From: Channallabes apus
Lineage: Eukaryota > Chordata > Actinopteri > Siluriformes > Clariidae
NCBI GenBank assembly: GCA_030522415.1
Contig: CM060127.1
Location: forward strand, 6,559,207-6,623,206
DNA: 64,000 nt
Direction: 5' to 3'
Made by a program: the position numbers and the translations under genes. Below the pieces are notes generated by a model. It was given only the letters and a program-made list of their open reading frames with translations. It was not told the origin of the DNA and ran no database searches. The first letter of the stretch is position 1. The number at the start of each line of letters is the position of its first letter. This document shows, in pieces, positions 23,277-35,634 of the stretch.

Positions 23277-23724
23277 TGTAAGAGCCATATCGTACTTGTT
23301 ATGAATTTGTTGTGTTTATTTTACTTTATTTGTTGTTATTTCATTTATTCTACCTTGTTCTATTAATTAGTAAAGCATTAAGCATTAAGTTTGTTACATA
23401 AGCCATAAGCTTTAAATTTCTAAGTGATGCATCCATTTTGACAATCGTAAGTTGGTCTGTGATGTCATTCTACTATTACATGCATTTGTGTGACTGTCAT
23501 ATGATAGAGAGCTCAGTTTAGATGCGGAAGGCTAGGCAAGCTTTTGACCGTAAGCTGGGAATGTACAGTAAGATACAACAACTAGGTTGTTGTAACTGTA
23601 AGCTCCCATAAGTAGAGATATACAACAAGAGTGTTGTTATGTACGTAAGCTAAGACTGTAATTTACAAGGTACAGCAAATAGGTTGCTGTAAATTACAGT
23701 CTTAGCTTACGTACATAACAACAC
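23277..23724 (+). repeat. 5' LTR of BEL/Pao element, rearranged 3' part
   Basis: Starts TGTAAGAGCCATATCG and matches the 3' LTR at 33733 for about 380 bp. It then runs into a perfect hairpin (23631-23724) instead of the remaining sequence found at 34150-34363. The missing third would hold the downstream part of the LTR. A 5-bp duplication CCACC precedes it at 23272-23276. Confidence 0.85.
23631..23724. repeat. Perfect 37-bp inverted repeat with 20-nt loop
   Basis: Left arm 23631-23667 (GTGTTGTTATGTACGTAAGC start), loop 23668-23687, right arm 23688-23724, with no mismatch between arms. The corresponding 3' LTR region at 34118-34160 has the left-arm-like GTGTTGTTATATACC but no right arm. Confidence 0.95.
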
Positions 23725-23770
23725 GTTGTTCGTTGTTTAATCGCGAAGATAAGTGACAGTTGAAATCGAA

Positions 23771-26284
23771 ATGGAAGAGGATTTGAGTGCTCCGCGCTTC
23801 ACTATGGCCGACGGGGAGGTGAATACAACCACAGCCGAGTCTGAGCGTGAGAGGGCGCTCATTGATAAAGATTCGAAAATAAAACTTCAGGAAATGAAAG
23901 AAGCCAGAAGCGAAAAGTGGAGTCAATTGACTGCATTATCCGAAGAAATACAGCTGCTCATGTACAATGCATGCAACGTGTATGAAGTTGAAGCTAAGTA
24001 CTACACTGACTTTATAGGGCTGCAAAAAGAATGTGTTGAAAGCAATAGACAGGTGCAATTGCGCCTAAATGAAGAAGAACGCGAAAATGACCTGCAAAAC
24101 TGGTATAAGTTTAAAATACTGAGCTGCACAGAATTTAGGAAAAAAGTAGATTTGTGGATCGAGGAAACTAAGAGCCGCATCATGATGTCTCAAAAGGACA
24201 ATGATGGAATTATGCCAGATGACAGCGTGTCAATGGTGGAGTTTAAGACGTCCGCCTCTAGTAGGCACGGAAGCGTAACAACGGCAGCATCCAAAAGGTC
24301 TGTAACTTCTACATCATCCTCAGCCCAACTAAAGAAAGCGGAAGCCAACAGAGCAGCCTTGTTGATTAAAGTAGCAGCCTTAGCAGAACGGCGGGCGATA
24401 GAACAGAAGGAAGCACAATTAAAGAATAAAGAAGCAGAACTAAAGGCTGATAAAGAAAGGTTGGAATTAGAAACTGCGCTCGCAATTGAGTTACAGGCTT
24501 ATCAGGGTTGTGAAAAACGACAGCCTGCATCAAAGAGCGGAGTCATCGACCCGAGCTGCACGCACTCGAGCAGCCTGCCTTGGACGGGCCACAAACCTGA
24601 ATATGACAGACGCCGAAAGCCGGTAAGAGAGCGCACATTCAACGAACCAAGTAGCGCATGCGCTCCCAAACTGGAATACAATGAACTTTACGAGAGCAGC
24701 GCGTCGACAGAATACCTCGAACTGCCATCACGTCTCAAGACAGCCCATCCAAGTGTACCAGTAAGTTTTGAACCAAAATTGAAAAGTACTTTAAATGAAG
24801 GGTCTACCCAAGACAATAAATACACCCGCCATGACATTGATATATTAGAATCACAGAACATGATGCAACAGAAGGCTGACATCACAGCAATGCTTGTGAA
24901 ATGGCAAAGGCAATCCTTCTTACCTCAGCGTAATGTTCCTGTGTTTCATGTTGACCCTCTTGAGTTTACGTCCTTCATGAAAGCATTTAAGCATGTTATT
25001 GTTGACAAAACCGATGATGCTGATAAGCTGTTTTATCTTGAGCAGTTTACTAAGGGAGAGGCTAGAGACCTCGTTATGAGCTGTCAGCTTATGCCAGATC
25101 AGTGTGGTTATATAGAGGCAATGAGACTGTTGCAGGACAGATTTGTAAATAAACGAAAAATTGCAAATATGCTGATGCAAAAGGTAGCCAATTGGCCGGA
25201 AATAAAGTCAGAGGATGGAAAGTTGTTAAGTGCCTTCTCCGTGTTTCTAGCATCCTGTCACAACATCATGTCAAGCATCGACCACATGGAGGAGCTAGAT
25301 AACGCTACCAACATGCAGACTATTACTTCAAAACTGCCCTACGGATTGCGTAAGAGATGGAGGGACCAAGTATACAAGCTTGAAGAGTTTAGTCAGACAA
25401 GACCCAAATTTAAGCAGCTAGCGGAGTTCGTAGACCAACGAGCTAAAGTAATCTCAAACCCAATCTTTGGAAACCTGAACGCTTCAACCAGTGACAAAGG
25501 ACACTTTAACAAATCCCCGCAAGGACCCAAGTCAAGAAGAGAAGGGAAGGCCAGAGTCAGCTTCGCAACCGAAGTCAGACAGGTTGGTAAAACACACACA
25601 GACTCGATTACAATGAAGAATGCCGGTACATTAGCTGTTAATGCTTTCACTAAGCCGTGCGCATTTTGTAAAAAGGGCCATATCTTAGACGAGTGCATAA
25701 AATTCAACGATCAGACACACAAAGACAAAATAGAATTCTTAAAAAGGAATGGGTTCTGTTTCGTATGCTTAAGAAAGGGTCATTTGTGGAAAGACTGTAC
25801 CAGAAAAATTATATGTTCATTGTGTTCAAAATCACATCCACGCATGCTACACATAGCACTGCTAGATACGGCGCAGTCAGTTGCGAGCGCCCGCAGGAAC
25901 GAAACTGAAAGCGACACAACAAATATACCAACTGCAGTGAGTCACGAATCATATGCGCTCACTGGGGCTGGAGGTAATTGCATCCTCCCCATTGTACCCG
26001 TTAAAATAAAGTCCAAGAAAGGTGACAAAATCGCAGAAGTGTATGCATTTATAGACCAAGGCAGTTCCGCCACATTCTGTACAGAGTCATTAGCAAGGCG
26101 ACTAAATGTACGAGGCAGAAGAGTTAAGATACGGCTGAGCACCATGAACTCCACAAAACTAGTAGAAACCTACATGCTCAATGATTTGGAGATCAGTAGC
26201 CTGGAAGAAAACAATTTTATTGAACTTCCCAACATCTTTACACAAAAGAATATCCCAACTACAGTGGAAAACATTCCACAATAG
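23771..26284 (+). CDS. BEL/Pao gag-protease, open frame ending in a premature stop
   Basis: The frame is open from 23753; Met at 23771 is a likely start because MEEDLSAPRF follows, 46 bp after the hairpin. Residues 20-240 are charged and partly coiled coil (KEAQLKNKEAELKADKERLE). Then comes the BEL-type gag core beginning DPLEFTSFMKAFKHVI (near 24953). Two zinc knuckles follow, CAFCKKGHILDEC and CFVCLRKGHLWKDC. An aspartic protease with FIDQGSSATFC lies near 26050. The frame stops TAG at 26282-26284 inside the polyprotein, so pol is cut off. Products would form the particle and cleave the polyprotein. Confidence 0.88.
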   Translation: MEEDLSAPRFTMADGEVNTTTAESERERALIDKDSKIKLQEMKEARSEKWSQLTALSEEIQLLMYNACNVYEVEAKYYTDFIGLQKECVESNRQVQLRLNEEERENDLQNWYKFKILSCTEFRKKVDLWIEETKSRIMMSQKDNDGIMPDDSVSMVEFKTSASSRHGSVTTAASKRSVTSTSSSAQLKKAEANRAALLIKVAALAERRAIEQKEAQLKNKEAELKADKERLELETALAIELQAYQGCEKRQPASKSGVIDPSCTHSSSLPWTGHKPEYDRRRKPVRERTFNEPSSACAPKLEYNELYESSASTEYLELPSRLKTAHPSVPVSFEPKLKSTLNEGSTQDNKYTRHDIDILESQNMMQQKADITAMLVKWQRQSFLPQRNVPVFHVDPLEFTSFMKAFKHVIVDKTDDADKLFYLEQFTKGEARDLVMSCQLMPDQCGYIEAMRLLQDRFVNKRKIANMLMQKVANWPEIKSEDGKLLSAFSVFLASCHNIMSSIDHMEELDNATNMQTITSKLPYGLRKRWRDQVYKLEEFSQTRPKFKQLAEFVDQRAKVISNPIFGNLNASTSDKGHFNKSPQGPKSRREGKARVSFATEVRQVGKTHTDSITMKNAGTLAVNAFTKPCAFCKKGHILDECIKFNDQTHKDKIEFLKRNGFCFVCLRKGHLWKDCTRKIICSLCSKSHPRMLHIALLDTAQSVASARRNETESDTTNIPTAVSHESYALTGAGGNCILPIVPVKIKSKKGDKIAEVYAFIDQGSSATFCTESLARRLNVRGRRVKIRLSTMNSTKLVETYMLNDLEISSLEENNFIELPNIFTQKNIPTTVENIPQ

Positions 26285-27548
26285 CATGACATAGATAAGT
26301 GGCCATACCTTAGCGACGTAAAACTGCCACAGATTAGCGCTAGAATCGAAATTCTCATAGGAAATAAAGAGCACGAACTCCTAGAACCACGGCGAGTAAT
26401 CAATAGCAGGCATAGAGGGCCATACGCGGTGCAGAGCGCGCTCGGATGGACTGTGAACGGGCCTCTCCGAGAACCCGACAAACCAGTGACTGTTACAGTT
26501 AACCGAACCTCCATTGAAAGTGTAGAACGAATGCTGATGGAGCAATATAACCATGATTTTCCCAAACTAAATTGCGATGACAAGGCAGAGATGTCACAAG
26601 AGGATTATCAGTTCTTAAACCTCATTAATAACTCCCTGCAGTTCATAGACAATCACTTCTACATCGGCCTCCCACTTAAGAAAGCGTCAGTTCAAATGCC
26701 CAATAACCGAAATGCAGCTATGCAACGTGCATTAAACCTTAAACGAAAACTTAGCACCAACAGCTCCTTTCACGAGGAGTACACAAACTTCATGAGTGAC
26801 ATGCTAAAAAAGAGTCATGCAGTCAGAGTCCCTACACATCACGTAAACCGCCAAGGCGGTCAGGTGTGGTACATACCACATCATGGCGTCTATCATCCTC
26901 AAAGGAATAAACTAAGGGTGGTTTTCGACTGTGCTGCCAGTTATCAAGGAGTGTCACTAAACAGTGAGCTCCTACAAGGACCAGATTTAACAAACTCACT
27001 CATTGGAATGCTTACACGCTTAAGACAGGAAGAAATTGCCATGATGGCAGACGTGAAAGCCATGTACTATCAAGTGAGAGTCCCCGAGATGGACACAGAT
27101 CTGCTCCACTTCCTATGGTGGCCGAATGGAGATGTGAACCAAGACTTAGTTGAATATGAAATGGTAGTTCATCTGTTCGGTGTAAAAATCGTCGCCTAGT
27201 GTTGCTAACTTTGCCCTCAGAAAGACAGCAGAAGAAAACCGCAGCAATGCACCTGCTGTGGCAGTTAATACAGTGCTTAAAAACTTTTATGTAGACGACT
27301 GCCTGAAATCCGTTTCGAGTCATGACCAAGCAGTCACCCTATACAATGATCTCACAAGTCTCTGTGCAAGCAGAGGGTTTAACCTCACAAAATGGGCAAG
27401 CAACAGCCGTGCCCTACTGACTGTGATTCCTGAGAGCGAAAGGATCAAAGACATGAGAGACTTAGACTTGAGTAAAGATGCACTGCCCATAGAGAGAGCT
27501 CTGGGGGTGCTGTGGTGCATTAACTCAGACATGTTCAAGTTGAAAATT
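26285..27548 (+). pseudogene. BEL/Pao reverse transcriptase, first part
   Basis: Continues the polyprotein after two early stops (26282, 26287). The frame 26429-27199 has the RT fingers (LRVVFDCAASYQGVSLN) and the first catalytic Asp in MMADVKAMYYQV. A frame break near 27180 precedes 27258-27548, which carries YVDDCL, the RT active site. The gene is then interrupted at codon level by the L2 insertion; the next BEL residues resume at 31201. Confidence 0.85.
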
Positions 27549-30500
27549 TTAACTAATTTGAAATTCATTATAGTAACATAAGTGTATTTAAGTATATTAA
27601 ATCAGCTCAGTCGATTCCACTAATTATAATTTACAGACCTCCAGGGCCGTATTCTGAATTTCTTAGTGAATTTGCAGATTTCATCTCAGACCTGGTCGTT
27701 TCTGTAGACAAAGTGGTAATTGCTGGAGATTTTAACATTCATTTCGAGAATCCAGAAGACCCTCTGAGAACAGCATTTATGCCCATACTGGACTCCGTAG
27801 GCGTAAATCAGTGTGTAGTAGGACCCACTCATAAAGCAGGTCACACTTTAGACTTAATAATATTTTTCGCATTAATTATAAGAAATGTATTCACAATTCC
27901 ACTGTCTGAAATTATCTCAGATCACTATCTTGTCTCCATTCAAGTGTGTCACAGTGATAATCTACCCACAGCACCGCGCTACCGTATTAAACGCACATTC
28001 ACATCAACTACCACACAGAGTTTTATCAGTAATCTCCCAGAGTTACCAACTTCGACTAGGCCACCATCTGACCCCACAGAACTCGATCAGGCGACTGAAT
28101 ATTTAGAGTCGTCATTTCGTTGTTCCTTAGATAATTTAGCTCCAGCTAAAAGAAAAATTATTAAAGATAAGAAACTCGCTCCCTGATATAACGATCACAC
28201 GCGCACTTTAAAACAGACTGCTCGGAAATTAGAGCATAAATGGCGTCAAACTAAATTGTTGGTATTTCAAATAGCATGGAAAGAGAGCATCCTGAACTAT
28301 AGGAAAGCTCTTAGTGTAGCTAGATCAACGTATCTCTCTACTCTTATAGAAGAAAATAAAAATAATCCTAGATTTTTATTTAATACCATAGCCAAATTAA
28401 CCAGAAATAAGACCACTACAGAAATCTCCACAACAACATCATGCAATAGTGAGGACTTCATGAACATTTTTAATAATAAAATTGTAAATATCAGGCATAA
28501 AATTGAGGCTTTGAAACCAAACAATGTAATTGATACAGATGTTAACCTAGCCATGTCAGATTCAAACCTAGAATACTTTACTCCTCTTGAAGAGAATGAA
28601 CTAATTTCACTCATCTCTTCTGCAAATTCATCAACCTGTATATTAGATCCTATACCGACACATTTTCTTAAACAGATAGTACCAGTAATAACAGAACCGC
28701 TGTTGAGAATAATTAATTCCTCACTCAGCATTGGTTATGTTCCAAAATCTTTTAAATTAGCAGTTATCAAACCAATAATTAAGAAACCTGACCTCGACCC
28801 CTGTCAGCTGTCCAATTACAGGCCAATATCAAACCTCCCCTTTATCTCGAAGATTCTGGAAGAGATAGTAGCGGAGCAGCTATGCTCATATCTACATAGA
28901 AATGGCATACATGAACTGTATCAGTCAGGATTTAGGCCTCATCACAGCACAGAAACAGCACTCGTTAAAGTAGTAAATGACCTCCTATTATCCTCTGATA
29001 AGGGTTGTGTAACTATGCTTGTATTACTCGACCTCAGTGCAGCTTTTGACACTATTGATCATGCTATTCTTCTTCACAGATTAGAAAATGTAGTAGGAAT
29101 TAAGGGTACAGCCCTCTCCTGGCTCAGATCCTATTTGACTGATCGTTATCAGTATGTAGACTTAAAGGGGGATTATTCTGCATGTTCTCTAGTGGAGTTT
29201 GGCGTTCCTGTTAGTTCCTGTTAGTTCAATCTGACAGTTCCGCAGGGTTTAGTTTTAGTCCCACTGCTTTTTTCCCTTTACATGCTTCCTCTGGGCAACA
29301 TAATCCGTAAGCATGGTATTAGTTTTCATGGTTATGCTGACGACACACAGCTATACGTCTCAACAAAACCTGATGAGAAAAACCATCTTACTAAAGTTGA
29401 GCAATGTGTGCAGGACATAAGAAATTGGATGCTAATTAACTTCCTTCTGCTTAATATGGATTAGACAGAAGTTCTAATCATAGGACCGCATACAGCTAGA
29501 AGTAAAATCTTCGATCACACCATAACTTTAGATGGCCTTTCTGTTCCATGAAGTGCAATAGTAAAGGACCTCGGCGTGATTATAGATTCCAGCCTTTCAT
29601 TTGAAGCTCATGTAGATAATATCACCAGGATAGCATTCTTTCACCTGAGAAATATTGCCAAGATAAGAAATATACTGTCGCTAAACAATGCAGAAAAACT
29701 AGTTCATGCTTTTATCACTTCTAGGTTGGACTATTGTAATGCCTTACTGTCTGGTTGTTCAGTTAGGTGCATAAACAAGCTTCAGCTAGTCCAGAATGCA
29801 GCAGCGAGAGTCCTCACTAGAACCAGAAGATATGAGCACATCATCCCTATCCTATCTTCACTACATTGGCTCCCTGTGAAATTTCGCATTGATTTTAAAA
29901 TACTACTCTTGACATATAAAGCATTAAATGGTCTCACGCCGCAGTATCTGAGCAAACTGCTAGTGTCTTACGATCCGCCACGCCTACTTCGATCAAAGGA
30001 TGCAGGCTGCTTGTCAGTATTATGAAAACTACAGCTGGGGGCAGAGCTTTTTCTTACAAAGCCCCAAAATTATGGAATAGTCTTCCAAATAGTGTTCGGG
30101 ACTCAGACACAGTCTCAGTGTTTAAGTCTAGGCTAAAAACCTATTTATTTAGCCAAGCATTTTTATAAATAGATTTGCCATAGGTAAAGGAGCAGATCTG
30201 GGGGACTCATGGACATAGAGTATTATGGTGAACTGGTATGTTTAGATGCTGTCTTCCTCAGTCTCATTTGATCACTCAGGTTTGTTGACTGTGAGGTGAT
30301 TGTTTGCTTTACATCTCAGGGAGCCCTCATGTTTGTGTTTCCTTCTGGCTCTCCCTTTTAGTTATGCTGTCATAGTTAGTCCTGCCGGAGTCCCTGCTTG
30401 CACTCTACATTCACATTAAATATACATTCACATTATACATTGTGACTGTGACCATACCTAATTACAATCTCTCCTCCTCTTCTCTTTCTCCCCCTCTTTC

Positions 30501-31191
30501 TCTTTCCTCTCTCCCCCTGTCTCCCCCTTTCACTCTTTCTCTCTCTCTCTCTGTCGAGCTACATATGTCGTTCCTGAGGTGCCAGTGATCCAGACTCCCT
30601 CTGCCCTCCGGACCTGTCTGATCCATCCTGGTGCCCCGTTTCTGGTTGGAGGTCTCGTCGCATGGATGCCCCGTGTGTCTCTTTGGGATGCGTCTGGTGT
30701 CTGGGGATGACTCTCTCTACTTAGAAGATGGTTCTGGCCTCGACTGGTGTTGTCAGCTGTTTCTCTGAGGACTTGACAATTCGATAGTTCAGGACTGGAA
30801 CTTTCTACAAGTCTATCTGAGTCTCTAATAACTACTGGACTCCATTTTACATCAACTATTATAAAATCAATTAACATCAACTATTATAGCTGAACCTAAC
30901 ACTTAACACTGTATAAATGCAGATAATTTCCTGCTATCTGTTTCACCCAGATGAGGATGGGTTCCCTGTTGAGTCTGGTTCCTCTCAAGGTTTCTTCCTA
31001 TTACCATCTCAGGGAGTTTTTCCTTGCCACTGTCGCCCTCGGGCTTGCTCACCAGGGACTATCTGAACATTTTGATTCATACACATTCACATTCCATACA
31101 AACTTAAATAATTCTTTTGATTGTGTAAAGCTGTTTTGAGACAATGTCAATTGTTAAAAGCGCTATGCAAATAAAACTGAATTGAATTGAA
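27549..31191 (+). mobile_element. L2-clade LINE, 5'-truncated, inserted in BEL pol
   Basis: Flanked by TTGAAAATT at 27540-27548 and 31192-31200, a target-site duplication. It starts inside the endonuclease domain and ends with a (TTGAA)n tail. The 3'UTR (30026-31191) has the fish L2 signature TTTCTTCCTATTACCATCTC and GCTGTTTTGAGACAATGTC. Removing it restores the BEL reading frame exactly (KLKI before, SLKERPVTRRG after), which proves the order of insertion. Confidence 0.93.
27620..30025 (+). pseudogene. L2 ORF2: endonuclease and reverse transcriptase, broken
   Basis: The endonuclease part has VVIAGDFNIHF (near 27714) and SDHYLVS (near 27918). RT has NYRPISNLPFISKILEE (near 28816), LLDLSAAFDTIDH (near 29028) and the catalytic YADD (near 29333). 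The C-terminal region (SRLDYCNALLSG, LHWLPV) reaches 30025. Stops at 28184 (likely Trp to stop), 29222, 29462 and 29549 and a short duplication GTTCCTGTTA near 29206-29225 inactivate it. ORF1 is absent because of 5' truncation. Confidence 0.9.
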
Positions 31192-31200
31192 TTGAAAATT

Positions 31201-33546
31201 AGTTTAAAGGAACGACCTGTGACAAGACGAGGAATCCTGTCAATCACCAGTTCAATTTATGACACCTTAGGGTTTCTCGCGTCTGTCTTACTGCCAGCCA
31301 AAACTCTAATGCAACAGTTATGTAAAGAAAAACTAGCATGGGATGATGACATTCCCGAGCAGTTTGCAAAGGCATGGAAAACCTGGCTGCAAGAGCTTCA
31401 CAGACTGTCCGAGTTCAGCATAGCGAGGTGCATAAAACCAGCCGATTTGGAGTTACAGCTACAGCTCAACTCCACCACTTCTCGGATGCAAGTGAAATGG
31501 GATACGGAGCTGTCTCATACCTCAGGTTAAACGCTGATGGACTTACACATTGTGCATTCATGATGGGGAACTCCCGTGTAGCACCCCTGAAACAAACCAC
31601 CATTCCACAAATGGAACTGACTGCGGCAGTGGTCGCTGTAAAAAATGACAAAATGTTGAAAGAACAGCTAGAATTGAAATTGCTGGACTCTATGTTTTGG
31701 ACTGACAGTACAACTGTTTTGAGATACATTGATAACGAAACACTTCGTGGCCAACAGAATCACCATTATAAGAGAGTCAACCAAGTCACTGCAATGGAGG
31801 TACGTTGATACCTCAAAAAACCCAACTGACTCTGCCTCCATGGGGGTATCCTGTGAAAAGTTCATGAAAAACGTTGACTGGATCCATGGTCCCTCCTTTC
31901 TTAAAGAAGCAGAGTGCAAATGGCCTGAAAATATTCATGACACATCAATAATACAAAATGATGATGAAATTAAACTCTCAGCTTTAGTGAATACTGTGAG
32001 CGTTACAAAATGCGCAGACACAGTGTGTAAATTGATTAATCATCACTCTGATTGGCACAAGTTAAAAAGATCCGTTGCCTGGATCCTTCGAATCAGAGAC
32101 ATGCTCAAACAAAAAACAGAAAGGGTCAAAACACAAGTAGATAACCCAAAGACAGAAAATCACAAGTCGCTAACAGCTCAAGAACTAACAAGAGCAGAAA
32201 ATGAAATCATTAAATTTACTAAAGACAAAATTTTAAGGAAGAAATTCTCACGTTGCAAAAGGGTAAAGCAGCAACAGAATTCAAACAGGAAATTTCCACA
32301 CAGCAAAAACGCAAGGTATCTGTAAAAAGAAACAGTTGCTTGTCCAAACTGGACCCAGTGCTACAGGATGGATTGCTGAGAGTCGGAGGAGGTCTCGGCA
32401 GGTCCGCAATGCCAGAGCATGTTAAACACCCAGCCATTGTACCTACAGACTCACATATCACAACGTTGATATTAAGAGACGTTCATGACAAAATAGGACA
32501 CAGTGGCAGAAATTACATGCTTTCAGAATTGCGGCAGAAATACTGGATTCCGACTGCTAACTCACTCGTAAGACAGTTTCTCTCCAGGTGTGTGATATGC
32601 AGAAAGTCTAGAGCTAAAACATGTGAGCAAAAGATGTCAGAATTTCCAATCGACAGAATAATACCAGACCACCCACCCTTCACTAATGTGGGAGTAGACT
32701 ACTTCGGACCCTTCGAGGTCAAACGTGGCAGAAGTAACGTTAAAAGATATTGCATACTCTTCACTTGTCTGACAACAAGAGCCATGCACATTGAAATTGC
32801 TCATTCGCTTGACACAGACTCTTGTGTGAATGCCATGCGACGCTTTATAAGCAGGAGAGGTCAGGTGTCAGTGATGCGAAGTGACAATGGAACAAACTTC
32901 ATAGGCGCTGAGACTGAACTGCGCGAGGCTATTCAGCAATGGAATCAGTCACAAATTGAAAGCTTCCTCACTCAAAGGAACATACAATGGACATTTAACC
33001 CGCCCTCTTGATCTCACTTTGGCGGAATATGGGAAAGACAGATCAGGTCAGTTAGAAAGATCTTGAGATCAGTACTGAAAGAACAAACATTAACTGACGA
33101 GAGCCTGCATACATTCATGTGTGAGGTAGAAGCGATAATGAATAACCGACCCCTCACAACTGTCTCGGAGGATCCCACAGATCTGGAACCTCTGACACCT
33201 AACCACCTGCTGCTGATGAAAAAACAGCCAAACCTGCCCCCTGTACTTTTCAAAAAGGAAGACATCTATGCATGTCGCAGGTGGAAGCAGGTTCAGTACT
33301 TATCAGACCTATTCTGGAAGCGATGGGTGCGTGGTTTCAAGAGAAAAAAAACCTCTCGATTGGAGACATACAGTAGTTTTAATAATTGATGAGTCTTCTC
33401 CAAGAAATTCATGGGTCATGGGAAGAATCACGAAAGTGTTCCCCAACAAAAGGGGACTTGTGAGACGTCTGTTAGTTAAATCTAAGACCAACTCTCTCGA
33501 AAGACCCATCGACAAGCTGTGCCTCATATGTGAAATGGACTGTTAA
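31201..33546 (+). pseudogene. BEL/Pao RT end, RNase H, integrase and C-terminal domain
   Basis: Resumes the pol broken by L2. The RT tail is at 31201-31470, then RNase H with FSDASEMGYGAVSYLR (near 31480) and FWTDSTTVLRYI (near 31699) after a frame change. The integrase zinc finger (HDKIGHSGRNYML to CVICRKSR) is at 32480-32605. The catalytic domain has VGVDYFGPFEV and RSDNGTNFIGA. A TGA at 33009 replaces a residue just before [12 protein letters not shown], and a second frame change follows near 33385. The C-terminal [17 protein letters not shown] segment is the DUF5641-type end usual in BEL elements. No env is visible. Confidence 0.88.
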
Positions 33547-33732
33547 ATGTGTGGTAATATGTTATGAGATTTGATATGCAAATATAAACACCTGAGATAA
33601 ATATTATACATTTGCAAGATTTAAAACGTTTCAGAAGGTTAAGAATGTTTGATTTCATGGCTTTATCAAAAAAAAAAAAAACCCACAAAATTGTAATTGT
33701 CAGTCTCCATACCTGTCAATTAGGGGCTGGAA

Positions 33733-34363
33733 TGTAAGAGCCATATCGTACTTGTTATGAATTTGTTGTTGTGTTTATTTTATTTGTTGTTATTTCATTT
33801 ATTCTACCTTGTTCTATTCATTAGTAAAGCATTAAGCATTAAGTTTGTTACATAAGCCATAAGCTTTAAATTTCTAAGTGATGCATCCATTTTGACAATC
33901 GTAAGTTGGTCTGTGATGTCATTCTACTATTACATGCATTTGTGTGACTGGCATATGATAGAGAGCTCAGTTTAGATGCGGAAGGCTACGGAAACACAAG
34001 CTTTTGACCGTAAGCTTGTCAGCTATCAAGAGCTCCCGGTATGCTAAGAATGTAAGATACAACAACTAGGTTGGTGTAACCGTAAGCTCCCGTAAGTAGA
34101 TAAATACAGCAAGAGTGTTGTTATATACCTAATTTACAAGATTCAGCAAATAGATTGTTGTAAAAGTCAGAGATTTGCAAGATGCACCAACTGATGTTTG
34201 TAATCACAGTGGATTTACTCAAGACGACTGTATGAAGTGTTGATTCTTTGATGCTGACAAAATAAACTACAAGAGACAAAGAGATCGGACTTCTGTCGTG
34301 TGAGTGAAACTTTAAACCAGAGCTACCCGTCAAAACTGGTGAAATAATATTACCGCATCTACA
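33733..34363 (+). repeat. 3' LTR of BEL/Pao element
   Basis: 631 bp, TGTAAGAGCC to GCATCTACA, followed by the 5-bp duplication CCACC (34364-34368) that matches 23272-23276. It is complete, whereas the 5' LTR lost its end. AATAAA at about 34260 is the likely polyadenylation signal. Confidence 0.9.
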
Positions 34364-34368
34364 CCACC

Positions 34369-34590
34369 TACATGACATGTATTATGAAATAATATTTCAT
34401 GGTCATTATTTTTCCCAATAACAGAGATTATTGCAGAGGCATTTTATTTAATTCATGCTGTTTTTATTTTAAAATGTCAATTTTTCAAAGTCAGTTTTTA
34501 TTTAAAAATCCCGTTTTTCACGATGGCCGATTTATTTCATAATGCAGCTTTTCAGCAGAATGAGTCATTCTGTCAATCAGCAAAAATAAA
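34369..34590. other. AT-rich spacer
   Basis: Short AT-rich stretch between the BEL 3' duplication and the palindromic transposon copy; its first bases may be the end of the chromovirus LTR. No other feature seen. Confidence 0.4.
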
Positions 34591-35575
34591 ATCATTTAGT
34601 TAAATGAGAAAATAACCTTGGGAGTTTCAAACCCTGCATCCATTAATTTTTCTGAGTGATTGTAATGCGTAATACGCCTATTCACTTATGCGGTTTGAAT
34701 CACTGTGAGATGAGGTGTTATACTCCTATCTCACCTGCGTTGTCTCGCGCAGTGGCATTAAGTAAGGTTCATCATGATTCACCCTGAGTTTTTGCGCTGT
34801 GATTACATTTCCATCTTTCCGCGTGAAAAATTAATCCTTTAATTTTGTTGCCGGTCCTTGCGGAAGCTTGCACACCTTGCAGAACTTCACGGAACGTTAA
34901 CGGAACATCAGCAGGCAATCGCGGCAGCTCACGGTGCCTAACATCTCACCATGAGTCAAGCCGCACAGGTGATTTAGGGGTATTAGGCACTGTGAGCCGC
35001 CTCGAGTGACTGCCCGATGTTCCAGAGTTTCCGGATGTTAAACATGTTTAATTTTTTCACGTGCTAAAATGGAAACGTAATGACGGCACCAAAACTTGCG
35101 CTGAATCATGATGAACCGCACTTATGGCCCCTGCACGAAATCGCGTAGGTGAGATAGGGGTTTTAAACCTCCACTCTGTCATCTCATCGTATTCGTTCCA
35201 TAAGTGCGCTATACAACCCCAAGAACTGACATACTTCACATTGTCTCTGAAGCTGGTGAAGAGTGTTATCAGCTGTTTGTCCATCATCTATGATTGTATA
35301 CCCAGTTCGTTTCACCGTCACTACAGGTTACATGAAAATATTAGCGACAGTTAGGTGATTTAATTTATATATTTCTCTATTATGGCATGCTATTGATAAG
35401 TTAACCCATGTCGAAATAAACGCTATTAAAAGAATTTAGTGCAATGTTTAATTTGCATGAAAAGTGCCGTTTTTCTTAACGCTGTCATGCAAGAGGACTC
35501 AAAAATCGATTCCTGACCAATCGATGTCAGCTAATTCAGGACCTTCACTGTAGACAGCGCCTTGTAATGAGACGA
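34591..35575 (-). mobile_element. Palindromic DNA transposon, internal part, inverted copy
   Basis: This is the reverse complement of about 53880-54815, roughly 96% identical where I compared 150 bp. It holds the same internal inverted modules (GATTACATTTCCATCTTTCC near 34801 against GGAAACGTAATGACGGCACC near 35071). The terminal GGGCCCGGTTTCTCGA repeats of the other copy are missing here. The 76-aa minus frame at 35057-35287 also exists in the other copy. Confidence 0.8.
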
Positions 35576-35634
35576 TGAGGGTGAGACTTCAGCTAGATAC
35601 GGTCACAGAGGAATGTGAGTCACTGTAAGAGTAT

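Noticed and set aside
23277..34363. BEL/Pao element as an infectious-type retrovirus with env
   Set aside because: After the DUF5641-type domain the frame ends and only short noncoding sequence precedes the 3' LTR; no env-like membrane protein is seen.
35057..35287. Conserved small protein MDKQLITLFTSFR... in both copies of the palindromic transposon
   Set aside because: In the 150 bp compared, most of the few differences change amino acids, and the frame ends inside the palindrome. Conservation follows from recent common origin, not selection.
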